A DNA stretch of 64,000 nucleotides. It comes from Butyrivibrio sp. Lineage in GTDB: Bacteria; Bacillota; Clostridia; Lachnospirales; Lachnospiraceae. The position numbers and the translations under genes are program-made. The DNA is taken from NCBI RefSeq assembly GCF_017635265.1, contig NZ_JAGBLU010000030.1, positions 53,649 to 117,648 of the forward strand, written 5' to 3'. Of the stretch, positions 54,533 through 63,886 are shown piece by piece. Position 1 is the first letter of the stretch. Each line of letters starts with the position of its first letter. The notes under the pieces are model-generated. The model saw nothing but the letters and a program-made list of their open reading frames with translations, made no database searches and was not told where the DNA came from.

Positions 54533-54979
54533 TCATTTTTTCTCCATGTTATCCACATATCCTCTGTCCCAAAGCATAATATTGAGCTTTGTTGCAAGTT
54601 CAACGGCAGGCTGAGTGAAATATTGGTTAGTCATAACAACGCCAACCATTTTCCCATAGTAATCACGACCGGCATATATCTCCTGTATTGCTTTGACGCC
54701 GATTGGCTTATCATAACACTTGCACTGAAACGCATAGGTTACTCCGTCCTTTTCAGCAAGGATATCAGCGCCAAAGTCGCCGCTCCCCTTGGTCACTTCA
54801 ACTTCGAGAAAGCCATTGTCTTTTAACAGATCCGCGCAATAATACTCGAAGTCATGCCCCTCCATTTCATCCATAGGAAGCGGGCGCATTTTATGTCTTT
54901 TAATTAGATAAAGTATAAGGACAGCAAGTAAAACCACCGCTGCCCCTATAACTGCATAGATTATATTATCTCTAAACAT
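54533..54979 (-). CDS. Membrane-anchored Mrr-type nuclease-like protein
   Basis: 148 residues. One membrane segment at 7-27, a basic stretch (KRHKMR), then a PD-(D/E)XK restriction-endonuclease fold of the Mrr_cat type: GSGDFGADILA with Asp72, and YAFQCKCY with Gln85 and Lys87 (D...QxK). All the catalytic residues are there, so nuclease activity is possible, though many such small anchored proteins are of unknown purpose. Its ATG shares one base with the PTS stop (TAATG), so translation is coupled with that membrane protein. Ends 47 bases before ogg. Confidence 0.8.
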   Translation of the reverse strand: MFRDNIIYAVIGAAVVLLAVLILYLIKRHKMRPLPMDEMEGHDFEYYCADLLKDNGFLEVEVTKGSGDFGADILAEKDGVTYAFQCKCYDKPIGVKAIQEIYAGRDYYGKMVGVVMTNQYFTQPAVELATKLNIMLWDRGYVDNMEKK

Positions 54980-56067
54980 TAAAGCTTCATATCTCCGTCT
55001 TTTACCCAGCCAAGTTTTTTAACACCTGCATTTATTATAAGTGAAAATACAGCCGGAAGCACTATGGAAATCATCAAAAGTCCAAACCAGTCAAATCCTG
55101 TGATTGCTGCCTTGGCACCATTCGCCACATCACTGACCCATCCTGTATAAACTCCGATAGGTCCAACCATTCCGCAGGTTCCCATTCCCGATGAAACCGG
55201 AGCTCCATTCATCTGCAATCTGAAAAGACATGTAGCAATAGGGCCTGTTATAGCCGATGCAAGTGTCGGTGCAATCCATATTCTTGGATTTTTAATGATG
55301 TTTCCCATCTGAAGCATTGATGTTCCGATTCCCTGTGAGATAAGTCCGCCCCACTTATTTTCTTTAAAAGAAATAACTGCAAAGCCGATCATCTGGGCAC
55401 AGCATCCTGCTACAGCTGCTCCACCCGCAAGTCCTGTAAGACCAAAGGCTGCGCAGATTGCTGCTGAAGAAATAGGAAGTGTGAGCGCCACACCAACAAG
55501 CACGGAAACCAAAATTCCCATAAGGAATGGCTGAAGCTCAGTTGCCCACATTATAAGGTTTCCAATCCACATAGCTGCCCTGCCAAGAGGCGGTGCAATG
55601 AGCCATGAGAAAAATACTCCAACGCCTATAGTTACAAGAGGTGTAACCAGAATATCAATCTTTGTCTCCTTGGAAACTGCTTTACCAAATTCTGCTGCAA
55701 GTATTGCAACGAACAATACAGCCAAAGGGCCACCTGCTCCACCAAGAGCATTAGCCGCAAATCCAACCGTGATCATTGAAAAAAGAACCAGTGGCGGGCA
55801 CTTAAGAGCATATCCTATAGCTGCTGCCATTGCAGGTCCGCTCATCGCTGTAGCCAGACCGCCAACTGTATATTCTGTACCGGCAATCGTTGCCACTGTT
55901 TTCATCAAAAAAGGAACATGGAACTGAGTCCCGATTGTGTTGATGATAGTTCCGATAAGAAGCGAACAGAATAATCCCTGCGCCATAGCTCCCAGCGCAT
56001 CAATACCATAGCGCTTCAAGGAAATCTCAATATCTTTCCTCTTCAAAAAATCTTTAAACTTTTCCAT
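54979..56067 (-). CDS. PTS EIIC-like membrane protein (PF13303 type)
   Basis: 362 residues with about 10 hydrophobic spans, such as VGGLATAMSGPAMAAAIGYA, VGFAANALGGAGGPLAVLFV and GMGTCGMVGPIGVYTGWVSD. Matches the PTS_EIIC_2 family, which carries no EIIA/EIIB parts and no clear phosphorylation site; many are likely not true sugar carriers. The C-terminal MKL gene end is adjacent to the Mrr-like gene by TAATG. A promoter lies upstream (TATAAT at 56110-56115). RBS ACAGGGAGAATGGT. Its substrate is unknown. Confidence 0.85.
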   Translation of the reverse strand: MEKFKDFLKRKDIEISLKRYGIDALGAMAQGLFCSLLIGTIINTIGTQFHVPFLMKTVATIAGTEYTVGGLATAMSGPAMAAAIGYALKCPPLVLFSMITVGFAANALGGAGGPLAVLFVAILAAEFGKAVSKETKIDILVTPLVTIGVGVFFSWLIAPPLGRAAMWIGNLIMWATELQPFLMGILVSVLVGVALTLPISSAAICAAFGLTGLAGGAAVAGCCAQMIGFAVISFKENKWGGLISQGIGTSMLQMGNIIKNPRIWIAPTLASAITGPIATCLFRLQMNGAPVSSGMGTCGMVGPIGVYTGWVSDVANGAKAAITGFDWFGLLMISIVLPAVFSLIINAGVKKLGWVKDGDMKL

Positions 56068-56109
56068 ACCATTCTCCCTGTTATAGTTTTGTCTTATAGC
56101 ATCCCCACG

Positions 56110-56138
56110 ATTATACTATAACGCTTTAGAGAATTGAA
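56110..56138 (-). promoter_or_regulatory. Promoter of the PTS EIIC-like gene
   Basis: TATAAT at 56110-56115 and TTCAAT at 56133-56138 (minus strand), 17 bases apart, 43 bases upstream of the ATG at 56067. Confidence 0.55.
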
Positions 56139-56192
56139 CTAAAAAAGTGACAACAGACAGAATATTCCGCAAATGCAAGTAAATTTTTACTT

Positions 56193-56882
56193 TTATGTCT
56201 TTATTTTCAGACCGCGCAAATACTCTTTTGCTTCATCTGTAATCCTATAACTTTCAATTGCCTTCTGAATTGTCTTGTTATGGGTCCATACATCAAGCCT
56301 GCGATCTTGGATATACAAAATTGTTGATTCATACTGCTTGGCAAGAGCTGTAGCAAAATACCAGGCTATCATCATGTTGACATAGTATTCTTCTGACCTG
56401 ATACTTGATACTCTTTCAAGATATTTCGTGTCAAATTCTCCATCCAGATAATGCTGCATAAGCATTCCGATCGCAAACCTTATGGTATATGTTTTATCTG
56501 ATTCGAGCCATTTGTATATTTCTTTTGATAGCTCATCTTTATGTTTTTTAAAAATCCCGGGCGACATCTGATCACAGGTTGCCCAGTTATCCACAAATGG
56601 AAGGAACCTGTCCACCTGTTTTACACATTCAACATAATCTTTTATCTCAGAGATGATAAACGCATGGAGCTGATTCTCATCGAAATACTTGTGTGGAAGG
56701 TCATTCAAAAACTCATCAATCCCCTCCGTCTTTGCCAGTTCTTTGGCATACTTCCTAAGAGCGGGCGTCCTTACTCCTATAAACATCTCTTTTTCCGCAG
56801 TTGGTATGAGTCCGCTCTGGAAATCCCTATATTTTATATCCTGCAATTCATAAAGCCTTGTTCTTATTTCTTCAATCATCAT
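56193..56882 (-). CDS. DNA alkylation repair protein (AlkD-like)
   Basis: 229 residues of the AlkD/HEAT-repeat family that excises alkylated bases: FIGVRTPALRKYAKELAKTEG at the start, LPHKYFDENQLHAFIIS, FLPFVDNWATCDQMSPGIFK and DKTYTIRFAIGMLMQHYLDGE. Trp and Asp of VDNWATCD are typical of active members. The two ATGs at 56882 and 56879 are both possible. It follows the histidine kinase gene with 12 bases between them and may be at the tail of the pho transcript, but is likely independent functionally. Confidence 0.9.
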   Translation of the reverse strand: MMIEEIRTRLYELQDIKYRDFQSGLIPTAEKEMFIGVRTPALRKYAKELAKTEGIDEFLNDLPHKYFDENQLHAFIISEIKDYVECVKQVDRFLPFVDNWATCDQMSPGIFKKHKDELSKEIYKWLESDKTYTIRFAIGMLMQHYLDGEFDTKYLERVSSIRSEEYYVNMMIAWYFATALAKQYESTILYIQDRRLDVWTHNKTIQKAIESYRITDEAKEYLRGLKIKT

Positions 56883-56894
56883 AATATCTCTTCG

Positions 56895-58220
56895 CTAAAA
56901 CTTAACTGTTATCGTAGTGCCTACCCCAGGTGCGCTGTCAAGTTCTATTCTCGCATCATGTATCTCAACAATATGTTTTACAATGGCAAGTCCCAGACCG
57001 GTGCCACCTGTCGCTTTTGATCTGCTTTTATCAACCCTGTAAAACCTCTCGAAAACTCTCTGCTGATCTGCCGCAGGAATCCCGATTCCATTATCCTTTA
57101 CAATCAGGCAAGTGTAATTGTCCATAATGTTAACCGATACCAGAACCTTTCCACCCGGATTATTATATCTAATTGCATTTTGGATCAGATTCTCAATAAG
57201 TTCCCTCAACAGATCTCTGTTGCCGTTTACTATACCTTTTTCTCCTTCAATGGCTATATATATCTCTTTAACCTTAGCGCTTACAGATAAATCATTTACA
57301 CATTCCGCAGCCAAATCATATAAATCAATTTTTTCGAAGGCAAGTTCACCATTTACTCTGTCAAGTTCTGAAAGCTTAATAATATCATTTATAAGTGCGA
57401 TCAATCTGTCTGCATTCTTGCGGATTTCCTGATGAAAGTGCTTTTGCTTTTCTTCTCCCACCATTCCGCCTTCTAACAGTTCTGCATATCCTGAAATGGC
57501 TGTAAGGGGTGTTTTTAACTCATGTGATACATTTGCCGTAAAATCCTGTCTGGCTTTTGCAGCTGCAAGTATATCTGTATGCTGTGTCCTTAGCATTTCA
57601 GAAAGGGGGTCAAGTTCCTTATACGGAGATTCGTAATCAGCATTTTCCAGATTCGAAACCATTACTTCAATCGGCTTCAATAGCTGTTTTGTAAGTAAAT
57701 GCGAAATTACTACGCACATTGAAATGATAATTAAAATGATCAAAGTAATGATGGGAGCCACCGATACAAATACGGCCCAAAGGTTTTGTGCATCAGTTGC
57801 TACTCTGAGCACCGTTCCGTTATCCAAAAGAACAGCATAATAGAACGTATTCTTGTTCATAGTGTCAGATTTTCTAATAGCCTCACCAACTCCATCGGTA
57901 AAAGCTTCTTGTATTTCCGGTCTGTCGTTATGATTCGTCAGGGACTCTGCTGATGCATCGTTGTCGTAAAGCACCGTTCCGTCTTCTGCAATCCATGTGA
58001 CACGAAGTTCTTCAATATCAGTAGACAGATCAATATCGTATATATCAATATTAACCGACTCAAAATAGTGAGTATCCCTCAGAAGCTTAGCACTTACAGA
58101 AAGATCTGCCCGCACACGCTTCTGAAACAAGCCGTAATATATAATTGTAGTTCCTGCAACTGTGGCAAGTACTGCAAGAATAGCAATTCCAACCAGTCTT
58201 TTATTTATTTGGCTTTTCAT
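56895..58220 (-). CDS. phoR: Sensor histidine kinase of the PhoR type
   Basis: 441 residues. A TM helix at 11-33, an extracytoplasmic sensor at about 35-155, a second TM at 165-190, HAMP-like region, then HisKA with His at about 233 in NVSHELKTPLTAI, and HATPase_c with N-box ENLIQNAIRYNNPGG, DNGIGIPA, and GGTGLGLAIVKHI. Senses phosphate or a cell-envelope state and phosphorylates the regulator PhoP encoded just upstream; their genes overlap by four bases (ATGA). The phoR/phoP call rests on the neighbouring PhoU, PstB and Na/Pi genes, since HK sequences alone do not show the signal. Confidence 0.85.
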   Translation of the reverse strand: MKSQINKRLVGIAILAVLATVAGTTIIYYGLFQKRVRADLSVSAKLLRDTHYFESVNIDIYDIDLSTDIEELRVTWIAEDGTVLYDNDASAESLTNHNDRPEIQEAFTDGVGEAIRKSDTMNKNTFYYAVLLDNGTVLRVATDAQNLWAVFVSVAPIITLIILIIISMCVVISHLLTKQLLKPIEVMVSNLENADYESPYKELDPLSEMLRTQHTDILAAAKARQDFTANVSHELKTPLTAISGYAELLEGGMVGEEKQKHFHQEIRKNADRLIALINDIIKLSELDRVNGELAFEKIDLYDLAAECVNDLSVSAKVKEIYIAIEGEKGIVNGNRDLLRELIENLIQNAIRYNNPGGKVLVSVNIMDNYTCLIVKDNGIGIPAADQQRVFERFYRVDKSRSKATGGTGLGLAIVKHIVEIHDARIELDSAPGVGTTITVKF

Positions 58221-58888
58221 TCTATTACATAACCTACATTTCTGATTGTTTTTATTTTCGTTCCATAAACACCAAGCTTTTTACGAAGTGTTTTCACATG
58301 CATATCGATTGTTCTTGATTCACCTTCGTATTCAGTTCCCCAGACTTCATCCATTATTATATCTCTCGTCAAGACAACTCCTCTATTGGCAATAAACAAA
58401 GACAATAATTCATATTCTTTATATGTTAATTCTACGGGCTTTCCCTCTATAGAAACTTCGTGCTTCTCATTATTAACAACAAGTTCTTCCAAACGTAATT
58501 CTTTTATCTCCTCAGATAAAGTTCTCCTAAGCAGCGCCTTTACTCTCGTAATAAGTTCCATAACCGAAAACGGCTTCTTAATATAATCATCTGCCCCATC
58601 TTCAATGCCCTTTACAAGATCAAGCTCAGATGTTTTAGCAGTTACCATTATGACAGGCACTTTCTTTGTATCCGGATTTCTGCGGAGTCTCCTTACAATC
58701 TCGTTTCCGTTTTCATCAGGAAGCATTATATCGACAAGACATAAATCCGGTTTTACCTCTTCTATTTTTTTGTAAAAATCCTTTGCACAGTTAAAACCTA
58801 AAACTTTATGTCCCGCATTCATAAGCGCGAATTCTTCTATTTCCCTTATACTATCATCATCTTCAATTATGTATATAAGTGCCATCAT
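58217..58888 (-). CDS. phoP: Response regulator of the PhoP/PhoB (OmpR) family
   Basis: 223 residues. Receiver domain with acidic pocket Asp10-Asp12, phosphoacceptor Asp53 in LVDIMLPDENG, Thr in VTAKTS, Lys in IKKPFS; then an OmpR winged helix (LTYKEYELLSLFIANRG, SRTIDMHVKTLRKKLG). The start lies within the 3' end of the Na/Pi cotransporter gene (26-base overlap). Two ATGs at 58888 and 58885; GGGAGAAGG precedes. A PhoP box lies at 60767-60783 upstream of the cotransporter, so this regulator probably controls the unit from there and thereby itself. Confidence 0.88.
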   Translation of the reverse strand: MMALIYIIEDDDSIREIEEFALMNAGHKVLGFNCAKDFYKKIEEVKPDLCLVDIMLPDENGNEIVRRLRRNPDTKKVPVIMVTAKTSELDLVKGIEDGADDYIKKPFSVMELITRVKALLRRTLSEEIKELRLEELVVNNEKHEVSIEGKPVELTYKEYELLSLFIANRGVVLTRDIIMDEVWGTEYEGESRTIDMHVKTLRKKLGVYGTKIKTIRNVGYVIE

Positions 58889-60692
58889 CCTTCTCCCGTT
58901 CCGGCTTCATCAATTGCTTGATTTCTTTCTTGGTTATAGGATACCTTTTAAGCAATCCCTCATATTCAGTATAGAAAAAAGCCCTCTCTTCAGCAGAAAA
59001 GTTTTTATAATATCCATGTGTGTTGTAATCATTATCATGGATAGTGATAAGCTCTAACGCAATATTCGAACAATGATCAGATACTCTTTCCAAACCTGTC
59101 AGAATATCTTCAAGAATAAATCCCATCTCAACTCCACACTTGCCTTTTTTCAGCCTTTTAATATGATTTTCTTTTATTCTCTTTGTCAGAGTGTCGATTA
59201 CTTCTTCTAAAGGCTCTACGTGAGACGCTTTTTCGCTGTCATCATTGCAAAAGCTCGATATCGTAAGGCCGCAAATATCCTGCACGGCTTTGCTGATTGC
59301 CTCTATCTCGCGCCTTGCTGATTTTGAAAAAGATAATTCTTTTTTGTTAATCTCCTTGGCTGATTCTGCCAGATCAAGGGCATGATCTGATATTCTTTCC
59401 AGATCACTGATACTGTGCAAAATAACAGACATACTCTGGCTATCTTCAACAGAAATATTTTTACTGGATAATTTTACAAGATATGTGCCAAGTGCATCTT
59501 CGTACTTATCAACTATCGCTTCAAGACTGCTAATTTCCTTGACATTATCTGAATTGTACTCCAAAAGAGTTCCAGTTGCCAGTTCGATAGATTTTTGTAC
59601 AATCTCTGCCATCTCTCGCGCCTTTGTCCGGCATATCTCCATAGCAAAAGCCGGGCGCTCAAGAAACCTTTCATCAATAGAAACATCAATTTCTTTGATA
59701 TCTTCTTTTTCATTGTCACCTGAAATTGTAATCTCTGCCAGTTTTACAAGACTATCAGAAAACGGAAACAAACAAATCGTCGCTCCTATATTAAAAAGGC
59801 TGTGAATTAGCGCTATTCCCGCCGCATTAGCTGATTCTCCCAGAAAAGCGAAATTTACAAATGCATTTATTATATAAAACGAGATCATAAATAAAGTAGT
59901 GCCGATAAGATTAAAATACAAATGTATCATGGCTGCTCTTCTGGCATTCTTATTGGCTCCAATCGACGAAATAATGCTTGTTACACATGTTCCGATATTC
60001 TGTCCCATTATAATCGGTAAAGCTACAGAATAATGAACAGCTCCGGTTGCGCACAGAGCTTGAAGTATACCTACAGAAGCCGATGAGCTCTGGATAATTG
60101 CTGTGAGAATCGCCCCCGCTGCCATACCGATTATCGGATTGCTAAATGCAGTCATTAGTCTGGTAAAAGAAGGATTGTCTGAAAGCCCTGAAACTGCTCC
60201 GCTCATAGTTTCCATACCGAACATCAGAATTGCAAATCCCAGTAGTATTCCGCCAATGTCCTTCTTTTTGGACTCAGCCTTACTTGCCATCATAAAAATA
60301 ATGCCAATAGCAGCCAGCACCGGAGAAAACGAAGACGGTTTCAACAGCTTAAGCCAAATCGTATTTCCTTCTATTCCCGTCAATGATAAAAGCCATGATG
60401 TAATTGTAGTACCTATGTTGGCACCCATTATTATGCCGACAGCCTGAGACAGTTTCATGATTCCGGAATTAACAAATCCGACTATCATAACTGTTGTTGC
60501 TGAAGATGACTGAATTACTGCCGTAACCCCCGCTCCTAAAAGGACAGCAAAAATACGCTTTTTGGTAAGTGTCTCAAGTATAGTTTCAAGCTTACCGCCA
60601 GCCATTTTAGAGAGCCCATCTCCCATAACACTCATTCCATATAAAAACAACGATAAACCGCCAATCATGTTCAAAATACTAAAAATATCCAT
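58863..60692 (-). CDS. Na/Pi cotransporter (NptA type) with C-terminal PhoU-like domain
   Basis: 609 residues from ATG 60692, which has AAAGGAAATAGA before it; an upstream in-frame start at 60761 has none. Residues 1-330 contain two inverted Na_Pi_cotrans repeats (QSSSATTVMIVGFVNSG and QSSSASVGILQALCATG are the hallmark QSSS motifs). Residues about 340-570 form a PhoU-like helical domain (SDLERISDHALDLAES, RVSDHCSNIALELI) that may sense phosphate. In Clostridia these take up or export phosphate in response to Pi. It is preceded by a PhoP box and overlaps phoP by 26 bases. Confidence 0.92.
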   Translation of the reverse strand: MDIFSILNMIGGLSLFLYGMSVMGDGLSKMAGGKLETILETLTKKRIFAVLLGAGVTAVIQSSSATTVMIVGFVNSGIMKLSQAVGIIMGANIGTTITSWLLSLTGIEGNTIWLKLLKPSSFSPVLAAIGIIFMMASKAESKKKDIGGILLGFAILMFGMETMSGAVSGLSDNPSFTRLMTAFSNPIIGMAAGAILTAIIQSSSASVGILQALCATGAVHYSVALPIIMGQNIGTCVTSIISSIGANKNARRAAMIHLYFNLIGTTLFMISFYIINAFVNFAFLGESANAAGIALIHSLFNIGATICLFPFSDSLVKLAEITISGDNEKEDIKEIDVSIDERFLERPAFAMEICRTKAREMAEIVQKSIELATGTLLEYNSDNVKEISSLEAIVDKYEDALGTYLVKLSSKNISVEDSQSMSVILHSISDLERISDHALDLAESAKEINKKELSFSKSARREIEAISKAVQDICGLTISSFCNDDSEKASHVEPLEEVIDTLTKRIKENHIKRLKKGKCGVEMGFILEDILTGLERVSDHCSNIALELITIHDNDYNTHGYYKNFSAEERAFFYTEYEGLLKRYPITKKEIKQLMKPEREKDDGTYIHN

Positions 60693-60766
60693 TCTATTTC
60701 CTTTCTTATCTCCTATTTTGACCTTCTTCAGAATAAAAGATGAAAGTAAAATATAGAACATGGTTA

Positions 60767-60783
60767 TGTAAAATCTATGTAAA
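60767..60783 (-). promoter_or_regulatory. PhoP box upstream of the Na/Pi cotransporter
   Basis: On the minus strand TTTACA occurs twice (60778-60783 and 60767-60772) exactly 11 bases apart, i.e. TTTACA-N5-TTTACA, the direct-repeat pattern TT(A/T/C)ACA bound by PhoP in Bacillus. It lies about 75 bases upstream of ATG 60692 and just after phoU. Confidence 0.7.
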
Positions 60784-60834
60784 ATTATCTATGATCAGCT
60801 GCCGGCGGTCAAAATGTAAATATGTTTTATTTCG

Positions 60835-61515
60835 TTAAGAGTCTTCTTTGTTCTCGTTTGCACTCGTAAAGTTCTCATTGTCATTTTGCTTCAGGGAATA
60901 AATAACCCACTCCGCTATATTCGTAGCATGATCTCCGATTCTTTCAAAATACTTTGCAATCATAAGAATATCTGTCGCTTCTTCACCTTCACCCGGGTTA
61001 TTGAGAATCAATTCAATAACATCACGTTTCACTTCAACAAATAATCCATCTACAATATCATCATGCTCAATTACCTCATTTGCCTTACTAATATCCTTCT
61101 CAATATAGGCTTCCATACTGTGATTGAGCATAATCATTGTTACTGTAGCCATTTTAGATACATGTTCGAACTTATCAATTTGGCTGTTCTTCCCCAGTAA
61201 AATCGTTATTTCAGAAATATCTTCCGCATGATCTCCGATCCTTTCCATATCAGTAACCATCTTCATAGCCGCTGTCACAGTTCGAAGGTCCCCGGCTACA
61301 GGTTGCTGCTGAATTAAAAGATTAAAACAAATTCCTTCTATCTTCTTTTGAAGATGGTCTATCTCAACATCCCCCTCCATAATAGCTTTAGCCATATCTT
61401 CATCCCCGGCCAACAGAGCTTCAATTGCGTTTTTTATAGATTGAATAATTTTATTTCCCATTTCAATCATTTCTTTATTCAGTTCTAAAAGCTGCCCATC
61501 AAATTTACTTCTCAT
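60835..61515 (-). CDS. phoU: PhoU phosphate signalling protein
   Basis: 226 residues starting with ATG 61515 (preceded by AAAGGAAAATAGTA); the frame is also open up to 61653, but that is an overlap with pstB. Two repeated three-helix PhoU domains, each with an acidic metal motif (DMERIGDHAEDISEIT at about 85-100 and YFERIGDHATNIAEW at about 188-202). PhoU links the PstABC transporter with PhoR to shut off the Pho response when Pi is plentiful. It follows pstB after 43 bases and precedes the PhoP box that leads to the cotransporter. Confidence 0.95.
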   Translation of the reverse strand: MRSKFDGQLLELNKEMIEMGNKIIQSIKNAIEALLAGDEDMAKAIMEGDVEIDHLQKKIEGICFNLLIQQQPVAGDLRTVTAAMKMVTDMERIGDHAEDISEITILLGKNSQIDKFEHVSKMATVTMIMLNHSMEAYIEKDISKANEVIEHDDIVDGLFVEVKRDVIELILNNPGEGEEATDILMIAKYFERIGDHATNIAEWVIYSLKQNDNENFTSANENKEDS

Positions 61516-61558
61516 TACTATTTTCCTTTCCATTATTTCAATTATTTCGCTAATCATC

Positions 61559-62317
61559 TTAGCCAAACCTTCCTGTGATATAATCTTCTGTCCTTTTATC
61601 ACCCGGATAGGAAAAGACCTGTTTCGTTTCACCATATTCCACCAATTCTCCAACCAGAAAAAAGGCTGTATAATCCGAAATTCTAACCGCCTGTTGCATG
61701 TTATGGGTTACTACAACAACCGTATATTTTTTCTTTAACTCCTCCATTAAATCTTCAATCTTTGTTGTTGAAATTGGATCAAGGGCCGATGTAGGTTCAT
61801 CCATAAGTAATATTTCCGGTTCTACGGCCAAAGCCCTTGCAATACATATTCTTTGTTGTTGTCCGCCGGATAACGACAACGCAGATTTTCTCAAGTTATT
61901 CTTTACTTCATCCCAAATTGCCGCTCCTCTTAAACTATCCTCAACAATTTTATCAAGCTTTTTCCTGTCCTTGATTCCATGAATTCTTGGTCCATATGCC
62001 ACATTGTCATAAATACTCATAGGAAATGGATTCGGCTGCTGAAAAACCATTCCTACCTTTTTTCTAAGTAACGTAGTATCAATTCCCTCTACATAAATAT
62101 CTTTACCATCTATTTCTACAGTCCCTGAAATTTTTACATTATCCACCAAATCATTCATTCTGTTTAAAGTCTTTAAAAATGTCGATTTTCCGCATCCTGA
62201 TGGACCTATGAAAGCCGTGATAGCATTTTCTTTTATTTCCATACTTACATCTTTAAGTGCATGATTTTTCCCATAATATAGATTCATGTTTTTTACTTTT
62301 ATTTTTGTCTGATTCAT
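61559..62317 (-). CDS. pstB: Phosphate ABC transporter ATPase
   Basis: 252 residues. Energises phosphate import by PstA/PstC. Walker [10 protein letters not shown] at 38-46, Q-loop [15 protein letters not shown] (PstB-typical), signature LSGGQQQR, Walker [13 protein letters not shown]-loop [10 protein letters not shown]. Its ATG shares one base with the pstA stop (TAATG), so it is translationally coupled. Followed by phoU. Confidence 0.97.
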   Translation of the reverse strand: MNQTKIKVKNMNLYYGKNHALKDVSMEIKENAITAFIGPSGCGKSTFLKTLNRMNDLVDNVKISGTVEIDGKDIYVEGIDTTLLRKKVGMVFQQPNPFPMSIYDNVAYGPRIHGIKDRKKLDKIVEDSLRGAAIWDEVKNNLRKSALSLSGGQQQRICIARALAVEPEILLMDEPTSALDPISTTKIEDLMEELKKKYTVVVVTHNMQQAVRISDYTAFFLVGELVEYGETKQVFSYPGDKRTEDYITGRFG

Positions 62318-63183
62318 TACAGCGCCTTCCTTGTTACATCGAAATATTTTATAAGTACCTTGGTTCCAAGATTTATTAACAGAACAAGAACCAGTAATAC
62401 AACCGCTATTCCAAAAGCTGTTTCAAAATCTCCTTCACTAGTTGCCGAAAGATACATTTGTATTGTGAGAGTTCCTCCGGATTGAAACATTTTATCAAGC
62501 AATCCTTTTATCCCATTTGGTAATTGTTTTGCACTTCCTGCTGTAAAAAGAAGGGCGGCAGATTCGCCCACAATTCTTCCGATTGCCAAAATGGCTCCGG
62601 TAATAATTCCAGGCATTGCGTAAGGAAGCAAAATTGTACGAATCATATGCCACTTTCCGCTTCCCAGACCAATTGCACCGGATCTGTAAATATCAGGAAC
62701 CGTTTTAAGAGCTTCCTGCGTATTTCTTGTGATCAATGGAAGAACCATGATGATTAATGTAAAAGAACCGGTAAGCAAAGAATATCCAAGTCCCAACCTT
62801 TCTCCAAAAAACATCATTCCAAACAGACCAAAGATAATGGATGGTATTCCGGAAAGAGTTTCTGTAGCATATTCAATCAGCGTTACTATCTTTTCCGATT
62901 TTGCATATTCACTTAAGTAAATAGCACTTCCAATCCCTAAAGGTGTTGCAATAACCATGGTAATAAGAATAATCAGAATTGTATTTATTATATTTCCTGC
63001 AATCCCTACGGTACCTTTTAGTACACTTGTTACAGATGTTAGAAACGACCAATTCACAATTGATATACCTTTTACCAATACATAAAGAATAATTAATGTT
63101 AACAAAAGAACTGAAAATGAAGCACACATATAAATGAGCATTCGTAAACCGAAGCCTTTTATCCTTCTCGTATTAATCGCCAT
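62317..63183 (-). CDS. pstA: Phosphate ABC transporter permease PstA
   Basis: 288 residues with six membrane segments. The EAA-type loop is at [28 protein letters not shown], split here by its conserved pattern; [11 protein letters not shown] and GVSFLLTGSF-type helices also fit. The N-terminus ([22 protein letters not shown]) is normal. It overlaps pstC by 11 bases and shares a base with pstB, marking a tight operon. Confidence 0.95.
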   Translation of the reverse strand: MAINTRRIKGFGLRMLIYMCASFSVLLLTLIILYVLVKGISIVNWSFLTSVTSVLKGTVGIAGNIINTILIILITMVIATPLGIGSAIYLSEYAKSEKIVTLIEYATETLSGIPSIIFGLFGMMFFGERLGLGYSLLTGSFTLIIMVLPLITRNTQEALKTVPDIYRSGAIGLGSGKWHMIRTILLPYAMPGIITGAILAIGRIVGESAALLFTAGSAKQLPNGIKGLLDKMFQSGGTLTIQMYLSATSEGDFETAFGIAVVLLVLVLLINLGTKVLIKYFDVTRKAL

Positions 63184-63886
63184 GCCTGCTGCCTCCCTTT
63201 CTCGCCTTTAACAACACCAAATTCACGATCATTATGAGTATATAAAGGACCAGTCCGACCGTAAAAAGGACTTGTCTATGGGTTCCACTTGCATAACCCA
63301 TTTCACTAACAATCTGAGTAGTAAGCGTTCTAACCGAATTAAACGGAAGTGGAATATTTACCGCACCACCTGCCACCATATTAATTGCCATTGCTTCACC
63401 AAGTGCTCTTCCTATTCCCAAAACAACTCCTGTTAATATTCCCGATTTTGCCGCCGGGATAACAGTCTTAAATATTGTCTCTTCTCTGGTTGCTCCGAGT
63501 GCCAATGATGCAGCTCTTAAGCTGTCCGGCACCGCCTTAAGCGAAGATGTGCTAACACTGATTACTGTTGGCAGAATCATAACTGCAAGCACAATTATCG
63601 CGGAAAGCATGTTTGCTCCTCCGGTATATTGATGCGTACTATCTTTTGCAAATAACATTTTTTCAATCTTAAACATCATTGGATTAAGTACCATCATTCC
63701 GATAAGTCCATAGATTACTGACGGTACAGCTGCAAGCAGTTCTACTGCAGAGCCTACAATAATACCTATTTTTTTACCTGCCAGCTCAGATAAGTAAACG
63801 GCGGTAAGTAAGCCTATAGGTACACCAATAATTATCGCGGCTACTGTTCCTGCAATTGAACGTTGAGTGAATGACTCGTTGTTAGC
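63173..63886 (-). pseudogene. pstC: 5'-truncated phosphate permease pstC
   Basis: The frame encodes PstC from the segment SIAGTVAAIIIGVPIGLL through LSELAGKKIG, PSVIYGLIGMMV and the EAA loop LGATREETIFKTVIPAAKSG to the end at 63173. Upstream the frame is closed by TGA at 63887-63889; the normal first 60-90 residues, including the first membrane helix, are missing, and no ATG, GTG or TTG lies before the conserved part. The first internal ATG (63697) would cut further helices away. So this copy appears broken or fused to foreign sequence at about 63.87-63.89 kb. If it is really dead, the pst system here would lack PstC; an assembly error at the end of a contig is an alternative. PstS is not in the window. 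Confidence 0.75.
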
